Assembly: GCA_015063655.1 (NCBI GenBank)
Contig: SVTU01000076.1
Coordinates: 1 to 6,931, forward strand
DNA from: Oscillospiraceae bacterium
GTDB lineage: Bacteria > Bacillota > Clostridia > Oscillospirales > CAG-272
DNA: 6,931 nucleotides
Direction: 5' to 3'
The translations under genes were made by a program, and so were the position numbers. Positions 6,422-6,931 of this stretch are shown piece after piece. Under the pieces are notes generated by a model. The model made no database searches. It saw only the letters and a list, made by a program, of their open reading frames with translations, and had not been told where the DNA came from. Each line of letters opens with the position of its first letter. The stretch's first letter is position 1.

Positions 6422-6440
6422 CAAGAGGCTTATCCTCTTG
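6422..6440. other. Small inverted repeat at the end of the ECF-like gene
   Basis: CAAGAGG (6422-6428) and CCTCTTG (6434-6440) form a seven-bp stem around a five-base loop. It covers the last codons and stop of the ECF-like gene and touches the TTGACA in front of trxA. There is no T run after it on the minus strand, so it is not a convincing intrinsic terminator. It may protect the upstream mRNA end or be incidental. Confidence 0.4.
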
Positions 6441-6931
6441 TTTTTCTCATCAAGCGCATCAGAAGCTCGGAGAAGGGAAGCACAAGACACCCGCAGACCA
6501 AATTGCTGATGCCGTGAATGAGGTCGAAGGGAAGCCCCGAGGCGATCCATGCCAGCGTTTGTTCGGTGTTAAAGCCGAACAGGAGAGCTTGCGCAGGGGC
6601 GTACAGTACGCCAAAGGCGAAGCCGTGCAAAGCACAGATCAAGGGATAGATCACCAGGCGGACACGGCGGGGAAGCCGAGGGGGGATGAGCATGGTCAAG
6701 CCCCATAGGACTGCCCAGATGTAGAGATACGGGACCCACCACGGGGCAAAGCCCCCGTATATGCCCGTGAGGAACACGAAGAGATAAATGGGAATGAGAG
6801 CCTTTGTGCGAAACGCCACGGTGTAGGCCATGATGAGCATGCCGAGCAGGTGGATGTTTGGCAGGGCCTCCATGATGATCTTGGAGGCAAACATCACCGC
6901 ACCCAGCATGGCAAAGACGCACAGCTCCACA
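6430..6931 (-). CDS. ECF transporter S component-like membrane protein (5' partial)
   Basis: The frame is open to the right edge. The first visible start-like codon is a GTG at 6930 with no room to see a ribosome site, so the gene probably begins outside the window. About 166 residues are visible, with five or six hydrophobic segments, consistent with the 170-200 residues typical of ECF substrate-binding (S) components, which capture vitamins or metal ions in the cytoplasmic membrane and dock on the shared EcfA/EcfA'/EcfT energy module. The first helix contains an AxxxA pattern (AMLGA, residues 7-11), the type of motif S components use to contact EcfT. MEALPNIHLLGMLIMAYTVAF and the Trp/Tyr-rich FAPWWVPYLYIWAVLWG segment follow. 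No ATPase or EcfT gene is visible. The substrate is unknown; S-component assignment rests on recalled family resemblance and topology. Confidence 0.65.
   Translation of the reverse strand, partial: VELCVFAMLGAVMFASKIIMEALPNIHLLGMLIMAYTVAFRTKALIPIYLFVFLTGIYGGFAPWWVPYLYIWAVLWGLTMLIPPRLPRRVRLVIYPLICALHGFAFGVLYAPAQALLFGFNTEQTLAWIASGLPFDLIHGISNLVCGCLVLPFSELLMRLMRKTRG

Noticed and set aside
6422..6440. An intrinsic terminator between the ECF-like gene and trxA
   Set aside because: The seven-bp stem is not followed by a T run on the minus strand, so read-through into trxA remains plausible.
5455..6708. A 417-codon plus-strand open frame running through AGCS, the second terminator and the antisense of trxA and the ECF-like gene
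   Set aside because: It crosses two well-supported genes and a terminator, and its Gly/Arg/His-rich product is typical of a shadow frame in GC-rich DNA.

Overview
The window looks like a chromosomal housekeeping and transport segment from a Gram-positive anaerobe of the Bacillota, most likely class Clostridia (Oscillospiraceae-like or a relative). The evidence is strong AAGGAGG-type ribosome sites, a HrcA/CIRCE-controlled groESL operon, an ECF-type transporter S component, sodium-coupled amino-acid carriers, and a moderately GC-rich base composition. The phylum is inferred with fair confidence; the family and genus are not determinable from what I can see.

Layout, left to right. (1) Positions 2-2471, plus strand: the 3' part of a PlsC-like acyltransferase carrying an added zinc ribbon and C-terminal domain, then an ESS/GltS-like sodium:glutamate symporter whose start overlaps the acyltransferase end by 23 bases. 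(2) Positions 2484-2523: a strong palindromic terminator at the convergent junction with groEL. (3) Positions 2536-4600, minus strand: groES-groEL with a recognisable sigma-A-type promoter and a CIRCE operator. (4) Positions 4700-6010, plus strand, divergent from groES: an alanine/glycine:cation symporter (AGCS family). Its last codons and stop lie inside a second palindromic terminator that shares a 13-base core with the first. (5) Positions 6061-6931, minus strand: thioredoxin, preceded by a membrane protein resembling an ECF transporter S component that runs off the right edge.

The genes do not form one pathway. GroES/GroEL and thioredoxin belong to protein quality control and redox balance, the two carriers and the ECF component to nutrient uptake, and the acyltransferase to membrane lipid synthesis. 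I found no CRISPR array, phage, transposase, tRNA or rRNA gene, and no convincing undescribed multi-gene system. The points most worth a second look are the domain makeup of the acyltransferase, the repeated palindromic terminators (one serving as the end of a coding region), and a helically phased 7-base direct repeat in the groES/AGCS divergent region.
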